Source of the DNA: Clostridia bacterium
Lineage (GTDB): Bacteria > Bacillota > Clostridia > Christensenellales > Aristaeellaceae
Direction of reading: 5' to 3'
Length of the DNA: 64,000 nt
Assembly (NCBI GenBank): GCA_017397895.1
Contig: JAFQHP010000019.1
Span: 1 to 64,000 of the forward strand
Shown here piece after piece: positions 61,450-64,000 of this stretch (positions are counted from its first letter, which is position 1; each line of letters opens with the position of its first letter). The notes below the pieces were generated by a model that ran no database searches, was not told the DNA's origin, and saw nothing but the letters and a program-made list of their open reading frames with translations. The translations under genes and the position numbers were made by a program.

Positions 61450-62180
61450 GTTGATGGAGCAGTGGCCTCCTCGCCCCCTGGCAGGGATATCATCCCTGCA
61501 CCCAACTTGCGAAGTGGTTGAGTGTGCAAACAAGCAATGTCCGCGTGAAGCTTGAGAAACGGAAAGGGGCCTGCGCGGCCCCTTTACCCCACGGCAGGGG
61601 GATTCCCCCTGCACCCATCCTGCGATGGGGGAGCATTGGAAAACAGACTTGTTTCCGCATGAGAGGGGAAAAGCGAACGCAAGCAAGCCCACGGGTGCAA
61701 TAAAACGATAAAAAATAGCGGATGGGAAAATGAATTTTTCCTCCGCTTATTTTTTCGTTTTCCCCGGATGCCTTTGGCATCCGGTCGGCGGCGTTCCGCC
61801 GCCCATCCCGTGGGGGCGACGGGGCCACACCCGATTCGCAATCTGACATTCTTCTTTTGCAAACGGGTTTGTGCGTGGCGGCGGTGCCGCAGCCAATTCG
61901 CAATATTACAATCGTTTATTGCAATCAGGTTTCTGCGTGGTGCATACAATTCCTCCGTCAGCTTGCGGCTGCCACCTCCCTTTACACAAGGGAGGCTTTG
62001 TCTGTTCCCAAGCTGCAGCGGGAAATTGCTTGTTCGTCCAGCCAACCACTTCCGCAATTGGGCCCAGGGCACTGCCCTGGTGCAGGGGTGAAACCACGCA
62101 GGTCTCCCCAAGCCCCAGCGGGAAATTGCTTGTTCTGTACGCCAACTACTTCCGCAATTGGGTCCAGGGCACTGCCCTGG
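61450..62180 (+). repeat. composite intergenic repeat, copy F (core 61689-61813)
   Basis: It fills most of the 840-base gap between convergent queT and the aldo/keto reductase gene; 61341-61449 shows only a possible GAGGGGCTTGCCCCTC hairpin. The left arm has two inverted units. The core has CCACGGGT/CCCGTGG closing, an AGCGGA-T-GGGAAAAT / ATTTTTCC-TCCGCT hairpin with a bulged T, and GGATGC/GCATCC and GGCGGCG/CGCCGCC hairpins. The right arm carries two degenerate CGCAAT units, the CCTCCGTCAG module (61951-62000) and two tandem AGCGGGAAATTGCTTGTTC units. The final hairpin CCAGGGCACTGCCCTGG touches the stop codon at 62181. Confidence 0.9.
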
Positions 62181-63314
62181 TTACAGCTGGGAGAGCACGC
62201 CCTCCACCTTTTTCAGCAGTTCTCTTACTTTCAGGTGCTGGGGGCATTTGCGTTCGCAGTAGCCGCAATTGACGCAGGAAGAGGAGGTGGCGCCGGGTTC
62301 CTTTTCATTGTTCACATAGCGCTGGAAGGTATTTTTTGCGGTGTCCTTCAGGCCGTAGACGTTGAGGTAGGTGTAGGCCTGGAAGATGCGGGGAATATTG
62401 ATGCCCTTGGGGCAGGGCTGACAGTAGGCACAGCCGGTGCAGTAGAGCTCAGAAAACTTTTTCAGGTTTTCCAGGGTTTCGCCGATGGTGCGCCATTCCT
62501 TTTCGGTCATGGGGTTTTCCAGGGAGCCCACCTTTTCGTTCTGCTCCACCATTTCCAGGGTTTGCATGCCGGAAAGGGCGCAGCACACCCCGGGGTTGCC
62601 CAGCACAAAGCGCAGGGCCAGCTCGTAGGTGTTCAGGTGTTCATTGCCAAGCTTTTTGGTCAGCTCCGTAGGCGCGGCCAGCCGTCCGCCGCCCACCGGG
62701 CCCATTACCACCACGCCCAAGCCCTTTTCGTGGGCATAGCCGATCATCTCTTCATTGGCCCGGTCCAGCAGGTTGTACTGCAGCAGCACGCTTTCCAGGC
62801 CGGCGCCGTTGTCGATGATGTATTTGAGGGCTTCGGGGGAATCGTGGAAGGAGAAGGAAAGGTGGCGGATGACGCCCTTTTCCTTGAGTTTCAGGGCTTC
62901 TTCAATCAGGTTCAGGGGCACAATGATCTCGTCAAATTCCTTTTTGTTGATGCCCCAGAAATGATAAAAATCGATATGGTCGGTACCCAGCCTTTCCAGG
63001 CTCTGGTTCAGGTAGAAGTGGAAATCCTCCACCTTTTTCACATGATCCAGGGGGCACTTGGTGGAGATGTACACCTTGTCCCGGATGGCGTGGAGGGCCT
63101 TGCCCACCGCCGCTTCGCTGTTCTGATGGCAGTAGAAGGGGGCGGTGTCGAAATAATTGACCCCAAGGTCATAGGCCCGAAGGAGCATTTGGGTGGCCTT
63201 CTCCTGGTCCACTTCCCAGGTGCCGTCTTCATGCTGAATTTCGGGCAGGCGCATGCAGCCAAAGCCCAGGGCAGAAATATTCACGCCGGTATTGCCGAAA
63301 GGACGGTATTGCAT
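62181..63314 (-). CDS. aldo/keto reductase with C-terminal 4Fe-4S ferredoxin domain
   Basis: A 377-residue protein. Residues 1-270 form an aldo/keto reductase barrel: LGFGCMRLP, the catalytic Asp-Tyr-Lys-His set (YFDTAPFY, STKCPLDH, and an altered HFWG), and LRFVLGNPGVCCALSGM. Residues about 280-377 add two iron-sulfur cysteine clusters (CTGCAYCQPCPKGINIP and CVNCGYCERKCP). This AKR-ferredoxin architecture is common in anaerobes and implies electron exchange with ferredoxin rather than only NADPH. The ATG at 63314 follows GGGAGGAAGAAAAAAT. It is monocistronic. Confidence 0.92.
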   Translation of the reverse strand: MQYRPFGNTGVNISALGFGCMRLPEIQHEDGTWEVDQEKATQMLLRAYDLGVNYFDTAPFYCHQNSEAAVGKALHAIRDKVYISTKCPLDHVKKVEDFHFYLNQSLERLGTDHIDFYHFWGINKKEFDEIIVPLNLIEEALKLKEKGVIRHLSFSFHDSPEALKYIIDNGAGLESVLLQYNLLDRANEEMIGYAHEKGLGVVVMGPVGGGRLAAPTELTKKLGNEHLNTYELALRFVLGNPGVCCALSGMQTLEMVEQNEKVGSLENPMTEKEWRTIGETLENLKKFSELYCTGCAYCQPCPKGINIPRIFQAYTYLNVYGLKDTAKNTFQRYVNNEKEPGATSSSCVNCGYCERKCPQHLKVRELLKKVEGVLSQL

Positions 63315-63504
63315 ATTTTTTCTTCCTCCCAAGGATATTTTTTCATTGGTTTTCAGGCAATTGCAGTATAGCAAAGGCCAATTGGAAACACAAGGGCAAA
63401 AAGCAGGAAAAAGATGATAAAACCCGCTCTTTTTCACAGCGCCGCCCGGCGGCGGGGCAAGTGTGTTTGTATTGTTTTAATGTGCATAAATTTAAAGGAA
63501 AGTA

Positions 63505-63559
63505 TTGATTTTTTGGAAAAAACGTGTATCATATACATATTCGCTGCATTTTTATGCAG
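63505..63559 (+). promoter_or_regulatory. promoter and probable ArgR operator of argC
   Basis: TTGATT (63505-63510), 16-base spacer, TATCAT (63527-63532). A palindrome CTGCAT-TTTT-ATGCAG (63544-63559) sits just after the predicted start site and resembles an ARG box (TGAATWWWWATTCA, with C for A). A further TGCATAAATTTA lies at 63483-63494. Position and resemblance suggest arginine-dependent repression. Confidence 0.6.
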
Positions 63560-63578
63560 TATTTACAGGGGGGTCTCC

Positions 63579-64000
63579 ATGACGAAGGTATTTATTGACG
63601 GCAGCGCCGGCACCACGGGCCTGCGGATTTATGACCGTTTGCAGGAACGAAAGGATATTGAACTGATGATTTTGCCCGAAGACAAGCGGAAGGACACTGC
63701 CGCCCGCAAGGAAATGCTGAATGCGGCGGACATTGCCTTCCTTTGCCTGCCGGATGCGGCGGCGGTGGAAGCGGTTTCCCTGGTGGAAAACGACCATACC
63801 GTGATCATCGATACCTCCACTGCCCATCGCACGGCGGAGGGCTGGGTGTACGGCATGCCGGAAATAGCGGGGCAGCGGGATAAAATCCGATGCGCCAGGC
63901 GCATTGCCAACCCCGGCTGCCATGCCAGCGGCTTTGTGGCGCTGGTACAGCCGCTGGCGGAAAAGGGTGTGATCGAAAAGAATCTTCCCCTTTCCTGCTT
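63579..64000 (+). CDS. argC: N-acetyl-gamma-glutamyl-phosphate reductase, 5' part
   Basis: The first 140 codons of ArgC; the gene runs off the window. It reduces N-acetylglutamyl-phosphate to the semialdehyde in arginine synthesis. KVFIDGSAGTTGLRIYDRL at the N-terminus is the NADP loop of the shorter, less common (AGPR type 2) form, VIIDTSTAHRT the central block, and NPGCHASGF carries the catalytic Cys (C114). The ribosome site is AGGGGGGTCTCC. The upstream palindrome suggests ArgR control and a possible downstream arg operon outside the window. Confidence 0.93.
   Translation, partial: MTKVFIDGSAGTTGLRIYDRLQERKDIELMILPEDKRKDTAARKEMLNAADIAFLCLPDAAAVEAVSLVENDHTVIIDTSTAHRTAEGWVYGMPEIAGQRDKIRCARRIANPGCHASGFVALVQPLAEKGVIEKNLPLSC

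Overview
The window looks like a chromosome segment of an anaerobic, endospore-forming, moderately GC-rich member of the Clostridia (Bacillota). The evidence is a pro-sigma-E gene preceded by a SpoIIGA-type aspartic protease, a CotH-type spore-coat kinase gene, a single-chain pyruvate:ferredoxin oxidoreductase, a CIRCE-controlled groES-groEL, T-box and tetrahydrofolate riboswitches, two energy-coupling-factor S components with no ATPase module nearby, and strong AGGAGG-type ribosome binding sites. An intracellular GH10 xylanase and a mannosylglucose phosphorylase fit a gut or rumen fermenter of plant glycans. I cannot assign a genus from sequence alone.

Layout. 0.2-4 kb: an ECF sigma/anti-sigma pair (minus) and an APH-like kinase/NUDIX/GNAT operon (plus). 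4-8 kb: a minus block with mannosylglucose phosphorylase, endonuclease III, folT under a THF riboswitch, and lysA. 8-14 kb: cysE-cysS behind a cysteine T-box, a MarR/flavodoxin pair with its operator, and gdhA. 14.8-18.9 kb: a minus block with an SPFH/zinc-ribbon protein, a degenerate receiver, an SGNH hydrolase and a MutY-GNAT fusion. 19-25 kb: groES-groEL, a PadR regulator with a three-part flavoprotein, and spoIIGA-sigE. 26-28 kb: a second ECF sigma/membrane protein/secreted protein operon. 27.8-37.8 kb: recD2 diverging from a tightly overlapped run of dnaE, a GHKL-like anti-sigma candidate, a SigB/F/G-type sigma factor, an orphan Spo0B-type kinase, pepF and a HIT protein. 38-47 kb: rpsU, xylanase, HAD phosphatase, M32 carboxypeptidase, leuS, several small membrane proteins and rpsT. 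47-56 kb: a TetM/EF-G-like GTPase operon (minus), a thioredoxin-reductase-like protein lacking the usual NADPH signatures with a string of secreted proteins ending in CotH, and an AT-rich leucine-rich-repeat gene. 56-64 kb: PFOR, two tiny coupled genes (DUF1540), queT, an Fe-S aldo/keto reductase and the start of argC.

The most unusual feature is a family of composite intergenic elements, present as six complete copies (about 10.7, 14.0, 25.0, 38.3, 59.7 and 61.5 kb) and one copy cut by the left edge. Each has a core of about 119-126 bases closed by CCACGGGC/GCCCGTGG. The core encloses a terminator-like hairpin whose sequence changes between copies while its pairing is kept, often with a bulged T, plus two further hairpins that vary compensatorily. 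The core is flanked by mutually reverse-complementary arms made of hairpin-bearing units. All copies lie directly against gene 3' ends, and they account for every gene-free stretch longer than 400 bases. This is the best candidate here for an undescribed structured RNA or mobile-repeat system.

Regulation is unusually readable: T-box, THF riboswitch, CIRCE, MarR and PadR operators, a probable ArgR box, and many intrinsic terminators. No tRNA, rRNA, CRISPR array, transposase or prophage gene was seen.
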